A DNA stretch of 64,000 nt from Sabethes cyaneus (lineage: Eukaryota; Arthropoda; Insecta; Diptera; Culicidae): positions 55,204,949-55,268,948 of the forward strand of contig NC_071355.1 in NCBI RefSeq assembly GCF_943734655.1. The letters are read 5' to 3'. Below the pieces are notes generated by a model. That model was not told the DNA's origin, did no database searches, and saw nothing but the letters and a program-made list of their open reading frames with translations. Positions 32,485 through 46,101 of this stretch are shown piece after piece. Numbering within the stretch: the first letter of the stretch is position 1; every line of letters begins with the position of its first letter. The position numbers and the translations under genes are program-made.

Positions 32485-35400
32485 TATTTTCGTTCTTGTC
32501 ACGTCTGCGTCTCTGATGAGTGAGACGCAGAACTATAGTTAAACTAGCTTTTTATTAGACCTAGAAAGTATTATGTATCACCAATTTGAATTTTTTGGAA
32601 TTTTACTTTTGTAGGTATACGAAAACAAGACTGGGTGCAAAATGGATAAGTTGCTATGATGGATGTGTACCAATAAAATGGCTAGGAAATATACGAAATT
32701 ATCAGAACCCACAATTAATATATGCGCAATACCGTCAAACAAGCAAAACTTATAAATGACCCGCATCGTAGTTTGTTTAGAGCAACGCAAAGCATAAGTC
32801 GCTCTCGGAACGCTACCGGAATAATAGCAAGGGGTAATTTATCACACCATGAATTAGCGCAGGACAGGCGGCAAGTAAAAGTCTCGTCACATAAATCCTG
32901 TCTCGGGGAGCCACAAAATATGGCATCAAGCACGGTTGCCGTTTTTGCTTTTTTTTTCTCGGTCCTACAACGTAGCGAAACATACCTCAACACCCAGCTA
33001 TCATCGTGACTGGGGCGCGCACACAATCTCCTTAGTAGAGGTAATCTCCTTACACGCACCATCATTATTCATAGCCGGAAGTCGTGCGTCAGGAGAGAAA
33101 CAAACGATGCTAAAGACAGCGAAATAGGTAGGTATTCTTCCGCAAACGAAAGTTCACCGTTCCGAGGTTTAGTTGTTTGACCCAACAGCTATATTTTGTT
33201 TCTATTTGGTGATGCTAGACGTTCCGCTATCGAGCGATGAGGCTGCGTGCGGCGGCACACGGACTGACTGTAATCACGCGCTTCCTTTTCAATTATTCAT
33301 GATGGGAACGCATGGTATCGCACTACTGTGAAATCGGTACCTATCATCGAAACGGTGAACGTCAGTTGGTTTATATTGACATTCTACATAAGAAAAGTAA
33401 TATAAAAATCATAAAATTAGCGTAAAAACTTACGAGCTAATTTTCGCGATGGAGATTTGATTTGTAGATTTGTAATAGCTTCATTTAGCTTTACAAGTAA
33501 TAACCTAATCCAAGGAGAACGCTTCAAATTTAAGGCAAGAATGTCATTTCGTATTTCTCAACATTTTTCCTTCATATTATACAACAGCTTGACAGAATCG
33601 GATATGTTCATTACACTGCGGCAAAATGTTGAAAAGACTCTTGCACTAAACGCATTGTTTTTTTTACGAAATCAATTCATTATTTTATATTACTTCTGTA
33701 GAAATAAAACCGCCTTCAACCCGTTTTTCGTCAGCGTGACCCAGTATTAAGGCAAAAAAAACGAACAAATTCTCACAAAGTATTCCACGGCAGCTCCCTT
33801 TCAGTCACATGCTGTCACGTTGTAATCAATAAAACTCGTAACATGAATAAAACACTCGTCTCGAAAGATACTTTTTCAAGTTCATTCGTGCATATACTCC
33901 TCTACACAGCGCTTCGTCTGGGTACTTCTGCCGAACGGTCGACGGTGTACGATGGTATCAATTTTTATCACAAACACGACCGATGATCAAAAGTAATTGA
34001 TATCAAAGGAAGAAAGGTAGGAGCATAACTAGCGATTCCACTCGAACTGAACCGGCTGCGATGCGGTGATGGGGTGGTTGGGGCAAGCGACAACACCATC
34101 TATCGGCGACGACACACCTCTGGAAATGCCGAATACAGGGTTAACTTCAATCGACATTGCCGTCTCGTCACGCATGATGCTAAAATTCCAAATAAAACTC
34201 AATTACTTTCTATGTTGATCTGGAAATGTTCCCTTACGGAGCCGTTCAGCGCAACCGAAATTACATGGGGCCCGTCTATATTGCATCTATGTGGATTGTA
34301 TTTCCGAAGCAAAGGTGAACACCATGTGTGCTCAACCACTATTGGAGAAACATCACAAATTAAAAGCAGGATGCTGTAATGCTACGAAAGATTGAACAAA
34401 ACAGTAATTCGCAATTCCTTTATTTATTTATTTCTCTTTGTAGTTGAACTGGCATGTACCGCCTAACTATGTAGCACGTTAGGGGCATTACATTAGGAAG
34501 TTCCTACCGGATTAGTCAAAATTTTCTGAAGCAGAGTTATCCAAATTTAGAAAAACTGTTCCTCATTTTCTGGTTGTCTCTAATTCTGACTTACCAGCAT
34601 CGTTGAATCGTTCATTGTGAATTTAATCTTTCAATGTTACCAGCTCTCAATCATGTTACGAATAGTCAAACCGAAACCATCCTCTAGCTCGAATGTATCG
34701 TTCGGAAGCAGCTTTATTTAAGTTTCATCGGTATTTTCAAAGCAAGGAAATCTAGCGATGCACTGCTGCTCGCAAGCATATTGTTCTCCGGTAGGGTTTC
34801 ACTTCGACGTACCCGAGTGACGAAAAGTGAACAAAAATCCTGCGAACTTTGTCGTGTTGAAACAAGCTGTAACAAACCAATTTTGAACAATTTTTTCAAT
34901 GATTTTACTTAGGAAAATGCAGTAAAGTATAGCCGCTCTGCAACAATGAAAGATTTTATTCCATTCATTTGATCGGGACGACGCACTGCTGCTGTTGCTC
35001 GATCGAATAACATCCCTTTGTGATGGAAAACTGTAAATATTGGCTTGCAGGCGAGAGCAAATGTGTATCGCAGCCAATACCGGTATCGTTTGCCTACGAT
35101 CAGTTACTACACGTATCCTCAATCAGAGTATATCGACCTACCAACCACCACTGAAAGGAGCAAAGAAGAAAGCACCGATTTGCGGTATAGGAAATTTGAT
35201 TCGCTTTCACTTTACGGCAACAGTAGTGTTTGGGTTCGGAGTAGATTGCGGTGTGCCACCACAGCATTATTCGTCGAGCTTTACACGGTACACGGAATGT
35301 TGTTCATGTTCCCTCACAATCCACCAGCGCAACGACGATGGCAACGAAAATGACTGGCACCTACACGCTGCTGCCGCCTGGAAAGATCTACCTAATGGTG

Positions 35401-36289
35401 AAAGTTATAAATCATGGTTGCAGACGGCAACAGCTCAGCCATCACGTCCGCTGGCGTGGCGTGCTGCATCTAGAAGTCAACCTCAAGAAAGGACCGTGTC
35501 CTCCCGTCAGTGTTGCTGTTTCGTTTCGTCGTTTAGCAATTTGTGTTTTGCTCACACAGAAAGGCTGTACAATTGCTGAGAATGTCGAGCAACCCACGAT
35601 TGCAGGCAGTGCATTGATTAGGAAACACGTCTGTAGATGACGGTTTGTTCTTTCGTCACAAAGGATTCGATTATTTCACAATATGCATGTATACAATTAA
35701 CTAAGTTAAATTGGCGCACCTCCTTCCGCTAATATTGCTGCATTACTGTCTGAATTCAGCTAGTCGATTGAACATCTATAATCCTTGAAAAATTTTGACC
35801 AATTGTCTTGTCGGTGAATTTATGCTGAACAACGTTGGTCGGGGTAATAAAATACAAATTCCGATTCCAGTTTGTCCAAAATAAATGGTTGACCGGTCGC
35901 CAAACGGTTTCAAGTCTGGTGAGTATGGTGGGTCAGAAAAAAGTCTTTTGGTCACTATGGCAACATGCTCAGCTCAGCTTTTTCAATTCGTTTCTAGTTG
36001 GATATTTCGACCGTTTTCCTACCAATAACGCTCTTTTCAAATGAATCAATTATTATTTGTGTGCAGCTCTCTATGCTTCTTGATCCATCTGAGGAAAAGT
36101 TTTTAGGCACTGCTGGATGATTAGTGTAACTGGATTTTTTCTTCTTGAAGGTGCTATAGACTCCAGTTTGGGACTGTCTGACGAAGGGGTTGGAAACGTA
36201 CGACACCAATAAAATGTTGTGAACATGAATCGGAACAAATAGGATATTTAGTGATGGCGAGAGGGAAGAAAGGAAAACGGCTTTAGTGG
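32485..36289. other. Unassigned DNA
   Basis: No gene or repeat family recognised with confidence. The 35040-35640 part is GC-richer and open in two overlapping plus frames (179 and 129 codons), neither recognisable; they cannot both be real and may be neither. A short TTTATTTATTTATTTC patch lies near 34418. Confidence 0.35.
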
Positions 36290-36294
36290 GTGCG

Positions 36295-36572
36295 TCTACG
36301 TTTATTATACCGGGTAGCATTTTGTGAAAACGAAAATAGAAGTGTAATATTTGAATGAAAGATTTCAAAAGCTACTATACTTCAGTACGAAAAAGAACTG
36401 TTAATATGTCGTTGAATAGATAAAATGTCCAGCAATTTTATAGTAACATATTCATAACAATCTTTTATACGCTTAATAGTGAAAATATATGTAAAGCTTC
36501 AAGGTCAATTTGCCCCATACATTTTTTTCATTATTACCTAGCTTCACAGGCAGGGACGATAGTTAAACACAC
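36295..36572 (-). mobile_element. ACTACAAGG element, copy 3 (3' part only)
   Basis: Homologous to 16052-16352: GGGTAGCA.TTTGTGAAAACG, GTTAATATGTCGTTG.ATAGAT, AAATGTCCAGCAATTTTATA, CTTCACAGGCA.GGACGA. The terminal CTACGT is present but the full ACGTAGGACTACGTC motif is not. It ends where copy 2 runs into its promoter-bearing interior. Confidence 0.78.
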
Positions 36573-36577
36573 CATCT

Positions 36578-36703
36578 GTCGCTTGAGCCACTTATGCAAT
36601 TATCAATATCCAATAAAGTGTCGCTTAAGCCACTTATGTTTTCAACAATATTTAATAACGTATCACTTGAATCAGTTATGCAGTTAATAATATTCAATAA
36701 ACT
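36578..36703 (+). repeat. Three-unit tandem repeat, 42-bp period
   Basis: Units start at 36578, 36620 and 36662 with (G/A)TC(G/A)CTT(G/A)A(G/A) followed by .CA.TTATG and AATA.(T/C)CAATAA..T. Confidence 0.8.
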
Positions 36704-36800
36704 GTTAATATTCGGCAGGGCAGTCTTCGGAGAAATTTATCAAGACTGAAGTTTGAAGTTTCCCAACGTTTCGACACTTTGTTGGCGTCTTTTTCAAGGG

Positions 36801-37022
36801 GTAATATCATTAAGTCTTTTGTTCTGTTCTTAGAATTGTACACATTACAGTCATGGAGGGTAGTTGGTTGGTACATGAGTTGGAATATTTAAAAAATTCA
36901 AATAGTTTTTCCTGCTTTGACCTGTACTGCGCTTAGTGTTCCAACTCATGTACCAACTACTACCCTCTATGACCGTAATATGTACAATCCTAAGAACAGA
37001 ACAAAAGACTAAATGATATTAC
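36801..37022. repeat. Inverted repeat with ~85-bp arms
   Basis: Left arm 36801-36885 (GTAATATCATTAAGTCTTTT... ACATGAGTTGGAA) pairs with right arm 36939-37022 around a 53-bp loop. A CGTTTCGACACTTTGTTGGCG phrase just outside the left arm resembles other insect foldback MITEs. Target duplication not determined. Confidence 0.8.
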
Positions 37023-37536
37023 TCATCCCCCCTCCCCCCTCCTTAAAACTGGCAGTATTTGAAATTTCCAAAGAAAAAGTAAAAATTAGTTTAAATTATT
37101 TAGCAGACGTATGATGCTGTTTGCTCCAAAATGGATGATGCAATCTAATCTGTCAAAGTATTGTACTCAATAGTAAAGAATGTGAGTGCTGAAGACCATA
37201 AATGATAAAATGAAAGCAAAAGACTCTAGAAAAAGAGTTCCACTTTTCCCTTTTTGGACCACTGCAGTGCAGTGCACTGTGCAGTTGTCGTATGTTCGAA
37301 TTTCGATGGGGCGGTTGCTGTTTGATAGAGTCAGTAGAATTGTTGTACACTCAAATCTCGTTTTAAGTCCACTATTGGGGGGACGAAAAACGAGAGAACG
37401 TTAATGCAAGTTTTGGACGTAAAGCGAGATGACGTTGATTCAAATTTTAGACGTAAAAGTGGACGTAAAACAAAATCAGGTAAAATGGTTGGACGTTAAA
37501 AGATATTCTAGCGTGCTAGCCGAGTAATGGACCATT
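37023..37536. other. Unassigned DNA with short GGACGTAAA repeats
   Basis: Between 37360 and 37500 the phrase GGACGTAAA(A/G) recurs with GAGA-type bases, a loosely tandem pattern. No gene seen. Confidence 0.4.
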
Positions 37537-38863
37537 AAAAACCCGAATTAATCCACCTAGCGGCGTGACCTAGCCTTTCTACTGCCATAATAATCATTAT
37601 TTAATTTCTCAGGAACGTCTATGTATAATTAACTTGACTATATTTTTAAATATCCGTTCCGTATTCCTCAAAATCCTTATTTGCCAGTCAAATTACCAAC
37701 GTATTGCGTAGAATAATTAAATTTTCTTTCCTTGGGTGCGTAAATACTTGTAAAACCTTATTTAGTTTTATAATCGGTCGGCCTTAACTTTTGGGCTTCA
37801 GAGCCATATACGAAACTTGTTTTGAATTGACAATATGAAATATGTGTTCATAACAGATTTTTTGATAATTAATTAATACCATGCGTTCAAAAGTTAGCAT
37901 CTTTGAAAAACAAGAGTTCAGAAAAATTATTATTATACTTCGCTTTTGAAGACAAAGGATATCGACAACAAAATGATTAATCTCAAAATTTTACTATTAG
38001 TTTGCTTGGCTTAAATTTTGCGATATATCTGAATTAGAAAAAATAACTGAATAGAGCATTAGATATGAAAAAGAGAAATTGAACTTTTTCTTAGCTGGCG
38101 CTCCTTCAGATAATTATTTTTGCATGAAAATCAAAACTTAAGCTTCTTTTGAATGTACTTTCATGAAAAGATAGTCATTAGCTTGATCGCATCGTTTTTA
38201 CAATGTTAGAGGGTTAGGAAAACAAGATGAGGTCGAAAAATAGTGCAAGCTGCGCCTTAGACATGCTTGAGAATAGGAAATATGATCGACATGATTTCCA
38301 GTGCTTGTCATTTTTGATTTATTTGTTGAAACATGATACATGGCATAAGACATCTGTCCTTTAAAATGTCATTAACGAAAACAAATCTTACAAAATTACT
38401 ACCGTGCAACGTTTACTTCCTATTTTTCATATAACATTTCTAAGCTCTAGTATCTATTGATTAAAAAGACCTACATGCTTAAATTAACTGCTTTTCTTCG
38501 CTGTTTGCTTTTCTTGTACAATTGTGAGTAACAGCAAGTGAACAAAATGACAATTGAAACCTGAAATCAAAGAAAAGAAAAAGCTTTTCGATTGAATCCC
38601 ACTATTTAATATTTATTTGCAACAGATACGTAGTTCGCATACGACGTGCAGGCTTCATCAGTGTCTTATTTCAAAGCGTATACGTATCTGTCGCGAATAA
38701 ATATTAAATAGTGGAATTTAGTCGGTAAAAGTTTTTTCTTTTCTTTAATTTCAAATTTCGTATTCCACTAAGAGGCTTCAAAAACTTTAGACAATTGATT
38801 CAGAAAAGTGAGAAACATCTTTTCTTGAATTTCAATGCAAATTTAAAAATTGCAAATTGTCAT

Positions 38864-38971
38864 CCCAAGTAACAATTTGAGTTTTATTACACTCTTATGA
38901 TAGCATTCAAGACCACAATTGGTCATGAAAACCACCATAAGAGTACAATCAAACTCACATTGTTGCTTGGG
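38864..38971. mobile_element. 108-bp palindromic MITE, copy 1
   Basis: CCCAAGTAACAATTTGAG to CTCACATTGTTGCTTGGG, almost completely self-complementary. Compared with copy A of the host element (GTCATCACATAC at about 19531), the filled site is GTCAT[...]ATCACATAC, so the duplication is the 2-bp AT (38862-38863, 38972-38973). Confidence 0.9.
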
Positions 38972-38977
38972 ATCACA

Positions 38978-39157
38978 TACACACATACATACATACATGC
39001 ATATATACATACATACATACATATATACATACATACATATATACATACATACATACATACATACATACATACATACATACATACATACATACATACATAC
39101 ATACATACATACATACATACATACATACATGCATACATACATACATACATACATACA

Positions 39158-39219
<62 letters not shown>

Positions 39220-39290
39220 CATACATACATACATACATACATACATACATACATACATACATACATACATACATACATACATCACACACA
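38978..39290. repeat. (CATA)n microsatellite, ~310 bp
   Basis: Tetranucleotide tract with scattered single-base variants (CATATATA, CATGCATA, TATTTACA). Frames reading MYVC or YIHT repeats are artefacts. Confidence 0.97.
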
Positions 39291-39814
39291 TTAAATACAA
39301 TCAACATTTGTTTTGATTTCACACGTTTTAACGGTTTAATATACGGTGCTTAAGTGTTAAAGTTTAAATAACTTTTGAATGAACCGTCCGATTTTAAATA
39401 ACTCGGTTTCGTTTGATAGATCTCAGCAGTTATTTTCAAATAATAATAAAATGTGTGATGTTTTTCATTGAATTAATGCTTATATGTTACAAAAATATGT
39501 TTTAAATACTATTTTTTCACATTTCTTTATGTAACTTTCAAACTACAAGTCCAATCGTCATGAAATTTGGAAGTTAAGGGTTTGCAAGGCTCCTCTTTCA
39601 TATGCAATCAATTTTGTTCAAATCGGTTAAGGGACCTATGAGATAATGAAGTCCCATATTTTTCATATTTTTATACATAACTTTTGAACTAAAAGTCCGA
39701 TCAGTATGAAATTCAATAGCGACCAATGGGACACCTAGACCTTTCATTTGACACTAAGAACATTAAAATCGGTCCAGCCATCTACGAGAAAAGTGAGTGA
39801 GATTAAAAGCGTCA

Positions 39815-39939
<125 letters not shown>

Positions 39940-40204
39940 AAAATGCTCAGTTTTCGAAACTGAGTCGAATGGTATATGACATTCGGCCCGCAGGACCTTC
40001 TTTCCATTTTCGGTTTTCCAAGTGATTTCTATACCTTTATACTATATATTTATATAGTAGAAAGGCAAAAAGCTGAAAAATCTCACAGATGGTTCCAGCA
40101 TAGACATGTTCTGTCAAACATACTCGACGAACGTCTGTCAAACTGCATTTTAATCTGATTGGTCCACCCGGAAAGGCCGATTTAGATTAGCCATCAGCAA
40201 CCGT

Positions 40205-42855
40205 CAACAACCTGGTATACTGGCAAATGGCTGGATAATGCGGAATATAGACCCCATAGTGGTCGTAAGCCTCTTATCTAGCAACTCCGATCCCGACCTC
40301 CTCGTGGTACCAGGCGGAATACGAGCAACCATAGCGGAGATCGGGTAACCAACCCCGCTGGAAACTAAGGTCGTATGCTAACCGGGAAGGAGGTATTGTG
40401 AGTCTCGGCACTATAAGATGGCAGCCCCATCGCGAGACTAGGTAGTGTTGCTCCAGTACGGCTACACACCTAAATAAAATAACTTACAAAATTCAAGCAA
40501 ATTCGGAGCGGAATATTCGGCATCGATCTAGGCGACGGAACAAGGACGACGAATGGAGACCCGGTACTTGGAACTGCCGATCGCTAAATTTCGCAGGTTG
40601 TGAGCGTGAGCGGGTGCTGATTGAACAGCTTGAACCCCACAAACTCGGCATCGTAGCTTTCTAGGAAATCTGTCGCAAAGGAGAGAAGGTATGGAAGATC
40701 CGTGGCGGAAAGGTCTAGTTTTACCAGAGTGGTGGCACTACCAATGAACTGGGAACGGGCTTTGTAGTGTTGGGCGGAATGCAGGATCGCGTGATAGATT
40801 GGAAGGCAATCAGCGAGAGAATGTGTGTATTGAGGATAAAGGGCCGTTTCTTCAATTATAGCATCATTAAAGTGCACTGCCCGCGCGAAGGTAGACCCGA
40901 CGATGAGAAAGAAGCGTTCTACGCGAGGCTGGAGGCAACGTACGACAGCTGCTCGTCACTGGACATCAAGACCGTCACTGGGGATATGAACGCCCAGGTC
41001 GCTAGGGAAGGTAGGACCCCATAGCCAGCGCACCGACACGAACGATAACGGCCTACGATGTATAAACTTCGCAGCTTCCCGAGGCCTGGTGATTCGAAGC
41101 ACCTTTTTCCCGCGCAAGGATATCCACAAAGCCACCTGGAGATCACCTGACTAACGTACAATGAACCAAATTGACCACGTTCTCATAGAGGGCCGGTTTT
41201 TCTCTAACATAACGAACGTACGCTCCCGACGGGGTGCTGGTATTGATTCTGATCATTACCTCCCAAGTAACAATTTGGGTTTTATCATACTCTTATCATG
41301 GCATTGAAGACCAAAATTGGTCATGAAAACCGCCATAAAACTACAATAAAACTCACATTGTTGCTTGGGCTAGTAGCAGTACATGTGCGCTCAAAGCTGT
41401 CCACCGTATACCGGACACGTCAAAGCCGCCCTCCTCGGCTGAACATCAGGCAGCTAGATAACCCACAAGCTACCGAGAAGTTAGGTGCTTCAAACCTCGA
41501 AGACGGTTGGGGCAGAGCACGCTCGGCCATCGGAAGGTATTGGTATTGAGCCTCGGAGTACACAAAATGATTGGTTTGATGTGGAATGCCAACAAGCGGT
41601 GGAGGGGAAACACTGCTTGGAAAAATTATCTAAGTATTGCCACTAGAGAGAACCTGACCAAATACCGACGAGCTAGGAACCAGTTGACCACGATCCTGAG
41701 GAGGAAAAAGCGCCAAAAGGAGCACAGAGATCGTGAAGAATTAGAACAACTATTCCGAGCTAATGACACGCGCAAGCGTTATGAGAAGGTGAACCAAACT
41801 CGGAAGGGCTACACACCGAAACCTGATATATGTAGGGACGAGGGAGGGAATCTACACACACAAACGAGCGCGAGGTGGTCGACAGATGAAGCAGTTCTTC
41901 GATGAACACCTCAATGGCGAAGTCGCAGAAGGAGGCGGAACGGAAATTAAAATGGGAGCGCCCATGGAAGATAGTAATGTCCTAGTTCCTGATCTCCAAG
42001 AAGTCAAACGAGAAATCGGCCTGCTGAACACCAATAAAGCCGCTGGGAAAGACCGCCTACCGGCAGAGCTCTATAAACATGACGGAGAAACGCTAGCAAA
42101 GGCTCTACACTGGGCTATTTCGAGGATTTGGAAGGAGGAAAAGCTACCGGAGGACTGGATGGAAGGAGAGGTTTGTCTCATCTACAAAAAGGGTGATCGG
42201 CTAGAATTATCAGGCGGGTTCCATGGGGGCTCGCGCAACTACGGACCAAATTCCTATCCGACAGATCTTTCAGAAAGATCGGGAGTATAACGTGCCCACG
42301 CATCACATCTTTATTGATTTCAAAGCAGCATACGATACAGTTTATCGAGTCAAGCTATGGCAGATAATGCACGAACTGATAACGCGACTGATAAGAGCTA
42401 CAGTGGGCGAGTCCTTCGAGACGCTGCTCACGGAGGACATACGCACCCTTGCCGTGTTCGAGCGGAAAGTGCTGTGGACGATATTTGGCGGAGTACAAAC
42501 TGAAAGCGGAGAGTGGCGGAGGCGTATGAATCACGAGCTACAGGCACTGCTTGGGGAGACTCCTATCGTAAATCTAGCGAAAGTTAGCAGGCTACGGTGG
42601 GCCGGACACGTTGTAAGGATGCCGGATGACGATGCGACGAAAATAGTCCTCTTCAACAACCCCACCGGCACCAGTAACAGGGGGGGGGGGGGGGGCAACG
42701 TGCACGATGGCTCGACCAGGTCGAAAGCGATTTGCGACTTGTGAGATGACTAGGAAATTGGTGAGGAGTGGCCCAAGACCGAGTTGAATGGAGACGAGTG
42801 CTTGAAACAGTACGAGCCACCCCGGCTCTATACTGAAGAAGAAGAAGAAACCGTC
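40205..42855 (+). pseudogene. RTE-clade LINE with APE and RT remnants, internally deleted
   Basis: A 5' leader (40205-40545) precedes the endonuclease: VIDWKAISERMCVLRIKGRF at 40790, GDMNAQVAREGR at 40980, IDHVLIEGRFFSN at 41170 and SDHY at 41250, interrupted there by a 108-bp MITE and resuming LVAVHVRSKLSTVY. The linker, REIGLLNTNKAAGKDRLPAE and VCLIYKKGDRLE follow. Then about 150 residues of RT are missing up to FIDFKAAYDTV, and a further deletion removes the catalytic FADD region. C-terminal RTIFGGVQT-type block and RLRWAGHVVRMPDDDA are present. A G-run interrupts 42680. The 3' tail is a GAA repeat near 42840. Non-autonomous because of frameshifts and deletions. Confidence 0.9.
41262..41369. 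mobile_element. 108-bp palindromic MITE, copy 2
   Basis: CCCAAGTAACAATTTGGG to CTCACATTGTTGCTTGGG, same length as the copy at 38864. The host RTE coding frame runs GAT CAT TAC CT | A GTA GCA once the insert and one CT are removed, so the duplication is the 2-bp CT (41260-41261, 41370-41371). Confidence 0.9.
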
Positions 42856-43294
42856 AACAACAACGGGACTGAGAGAAATTATGACGTGCAATCTGTATCA
42901 GTCTTTAAGTTTACTCTAAACCTGACGCTTCAGTGTCCATCTAGCGGTAAGCATGAGCAAAGGATATCTAAAATGATCCATTGTCCTGTACCCTAACAGC
43001 TGAATGTGTCGGCTTTGTGTTGATTTGTAAATTAAATGGGGTTACCTATGAATAACTAAGAAAAATCTAACTCTTGTTTCGATGCATGAAACTCAGGGTC
43101 CTGACAGGAAGTCATGTTTTTGTGACTAGAATCATACCATGATCTCTATACGCTTTACACGAAGCTGAAACTAATACATATTCACCTAACCTAAGCTGGT
43201 GCGTACGCTTCACGGCCTGATGAAATTGGATGAATGGAGGCGCCATTTGCTACGTGTAATGCAAACAGTCACGCATTTTCATGAATAAGCAATT
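42856..43294. other. Unassigned DNA
   Basis: Nothing recognised between the RTE tail and the TTAA MITE. Confidence 0.4.
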
Positions 43295-43298
43295 TTAA

Positions 43299-43503
43299 GG
43301 TGAAATTAGTCGTCATGCCAATTTTAAAAGCAGTTTTTTTGTTTGAAACAAAAATTCTGTTCATGAAAATATATTCGCTGTGTTCAGATTGGCAAAAAGA
43401 ATGCAGTATTTACATTTTTATTAAAAGAATCCCGCTTTTGGGCCCAAAACCTGCTTCTGAAATTGGGCTCTCCGACGAAAAGTTAATGACTGCTAATTTC
43501 CCG
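43299..43503 (+). mobile_element. TTAA-flanked MITE, copy 4 (205 bp)
   Basis: TTAA at 43295-43298 and 43504-43507; ends GGTGAAATTAGTCGTCAT and ATGACTGCTAATTTCCCG. Confidence 0.87.
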
Positions 43504-43507
43504 TTAA

Positions 43508-46101
43508 AGCACCGCACTGCGGCGGAAACGTATTTGCTAACCGGAAGTATCGGAAATTGATAGGAAATGCGGTAATTCACCGACTTTCAAGCACATTTTT
43601 TTATAGGTCTGAAAGGCTTGGGTTCAAAAAGCTACTGCGACAGTCTTTATCATCTTTTGTAGCAGATTTAGCCACATACAAAGCTCGTGTTGAAACATTT
43701 TCAGCTAAAGAATTTTATCATCAACTTATTATCTTTAAGAAATAAGTCAGAAGGCCACCAGCCGGAATCAATGAACGCGTCTAATTAATTAGTTGCACTT
43801 ACGCACACTGATTGCGGTTTGCGGTATTTACATTCGGTTAAGTCTGAGTGGCAACTAGTAGGTACGAGATATACACGGTGTGTAGTCTAAATTAGTGAGT
43901 GCTCACAATTGCCATCTTGCGGACTGCCACTACAATCAACCGTGACTGACATGTTGACATGGAAGACAGCTGGCAATTAGCGATGTTGAAGTGTAGTTTG
44001 GTTTTGCGACATGATACGATTTTGCGATTTCTACATCGAACCTGCGAAAATGCAGCTGTGTTTTAGACTTGGGGATTGTACGAGAATGGCGTGCAACAAG
44101 GAGGGAAGGAATTGCCCAATATATTGGTCCAATATTGTGTTTCCTGATGATCACTGATGATTTATTGGAGTTTCAATTTTTGTTGGTTTAATGGATATTT
44201 ATCCGTATTCGAAATACACATCCGGCCTGTGGCCGGGTCGGGTCCAATTCAGCCAATCAATTGCTGTGCTTGCGGGTGAATTTTCGATTTTAGACAGATT
44301 GACACAATCCGGATTCAATCTGATTTGCTCTTCAGGGCGATAATCTGTCTATTATTTAGATATCTAATTAGTTGTAGTTTCCAACAAACCAACTTGTCAG
44401 TGAAGGTGATTCGATGACTCGGTGCTTTCCAGAAATTGCTCAGAGGTGTTAATTCAGTACCTGTCAAGTATCCGACAGTTTGTAGGTAATGAAACTAGAG
44501 AGTGTTTGCATTTTGTATCAACATTAGCATGATTACAAGTTATTATTCAAATTTGCTCATTTCGAATCAAACGGACCACTCCAATAGCGCAGATTATTTT
44601 TAGCGCGGCTTCTGCCATAATTTTATTTAGAAAACCTGTTGCATATGTAATCATAAAATTCGCGTTCAAAGGTTTTTTTTCAGGGATGATTCGCTGCTTC
44701 GTTCAGCCGTAACAAAATGCTTGGCCCTGGGTTTCGGTTGCTCGACGAATGTCACCTTTAGATTCGCTACCGTAAATTGGCTGTAATGTAATATCTCGCC
44801 TTGCGACACTTTTTAACAATAATTTAATCAACCTATCAGCAGCGTCGTAGTCTGTGTATGCTCGCGCGCAGTAGCGTACAGTAGCGTAAAGGATCCGGTA
44901 AAGGTTGCAGCGACAGAAGATTCACGTTTCGTTTCCTGGTCTCCATGGGGTGCAACCAGCATTGCTCCGGGACGGTGTTCAGTTGGTTCATCAGTGGGCC
45001 CAGGCAGGTCTGCAGTGTACAGCGCGATGACGATGGAAACCAGGCAGACACAGCAGCATGTGTAGAAAGGCGTAGCGTGCGAGTGCAAGTAACTCATGGA
45101 AATGCAATTTTATTTCCTGTTTTAATTAGCCGCCGTGGCACCGGCTCCGGTGCAGTAGCGGTGCGGCAAATGGCCGTCCATAAACAAGCGAGATGGCATC
45201 TGGTGCCGGCTTCGAGAGGAAAGTTTGTCGCACAGGTATGACATATTAGGAATTTGAGCTTCAATGAAGCTGTATGTACCAGCCGAATGAGCCACATAAG
45301 ATGTGCTTTAATTATGTCTTGTAAAGGTGTATGGAGTGTACTCGACAAGGGTCGTACACGATACTTAGATGGAATTTTTTAATTAATGTCTGGTAGAGTC
45401 GAATTATTTGAAAATGAAAACAAAAAGTTGAGAAGATTCGGATTTTTTACCATGTAATTGATTAAGTTTGCATTCAACGGCGAAAAGATGATAGAGCTTC
45501 CGGAATTGAAACTTGAGATAATGGGTATTTTCATGTGTACTAAATTTTATATGCTGGCGGCGTTTATATCTATGTTAGTGTCGGACACATTTTAATAGTC
45601 AATGCACGTATAAACGAATAAACTTCTCGAGCAAGTTGCAACTGTGTCATGAAAATTATTATTATTATGTATGCACCATTAGAGTCAACAACAGATGTGC
45701 AACGGAGCACATTAAATTAGCTGCACCATATGATATCCTCCTAAGCGAATGGGTACATTAATATTTATTACAGTCTCGGTTATCTTCGTACGGTAGGTAT
45801 TTGAGTAGTTCTGCTTTGTGGTTAGCTTGTCAATCCCCATTATTTGCGGTTAGTTAATTTTTACTAGATTTCAGCTTACAATCTTACAAAGCATTTATAA
45901 GGCTTAAAGACCGGTTTATAACCTATTTTTTCACCGAATGGAACGACTGCACTTCAATTACACACCCACGCTTCACTATTCGTAACAGATCACTCACCGT
46001 AGCGGGCTGGTATTCCATTTGCCGAACCGTTTCCCGGGCGGTTCACATTCCAAAACTCTCGAATTGATATAGTACTCGTTCGGTGGCGGAAAGGAGCACC
46101 A
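43508..46101. other. Unassigned DNA
   Basis: No gene recognised. At 43602 a CATTTTTTTATAG acceptor-like site leads into an open frame (ERLGFKKLLRQSLSS...) ending with TAA at 43743-43745; it could be a short terminal exon but I do not recognise it. GC-richer DNA around 44830-45250 has overlapping short frames on both strands and no signature. Confidence 0.35.

Noticed and set aside
35040..35640. Two overlapping plus-strand frames of 179 and 129 codons
   Set aside because: Overlap in different frames, no known motifs, no convincing splice sites; not enough to call a gene.
38843..39353. Frames of MYVC (minus) and YIHT (plus) repeats
   Set aside because: Translation of the second CATA microsatellite on both strands.
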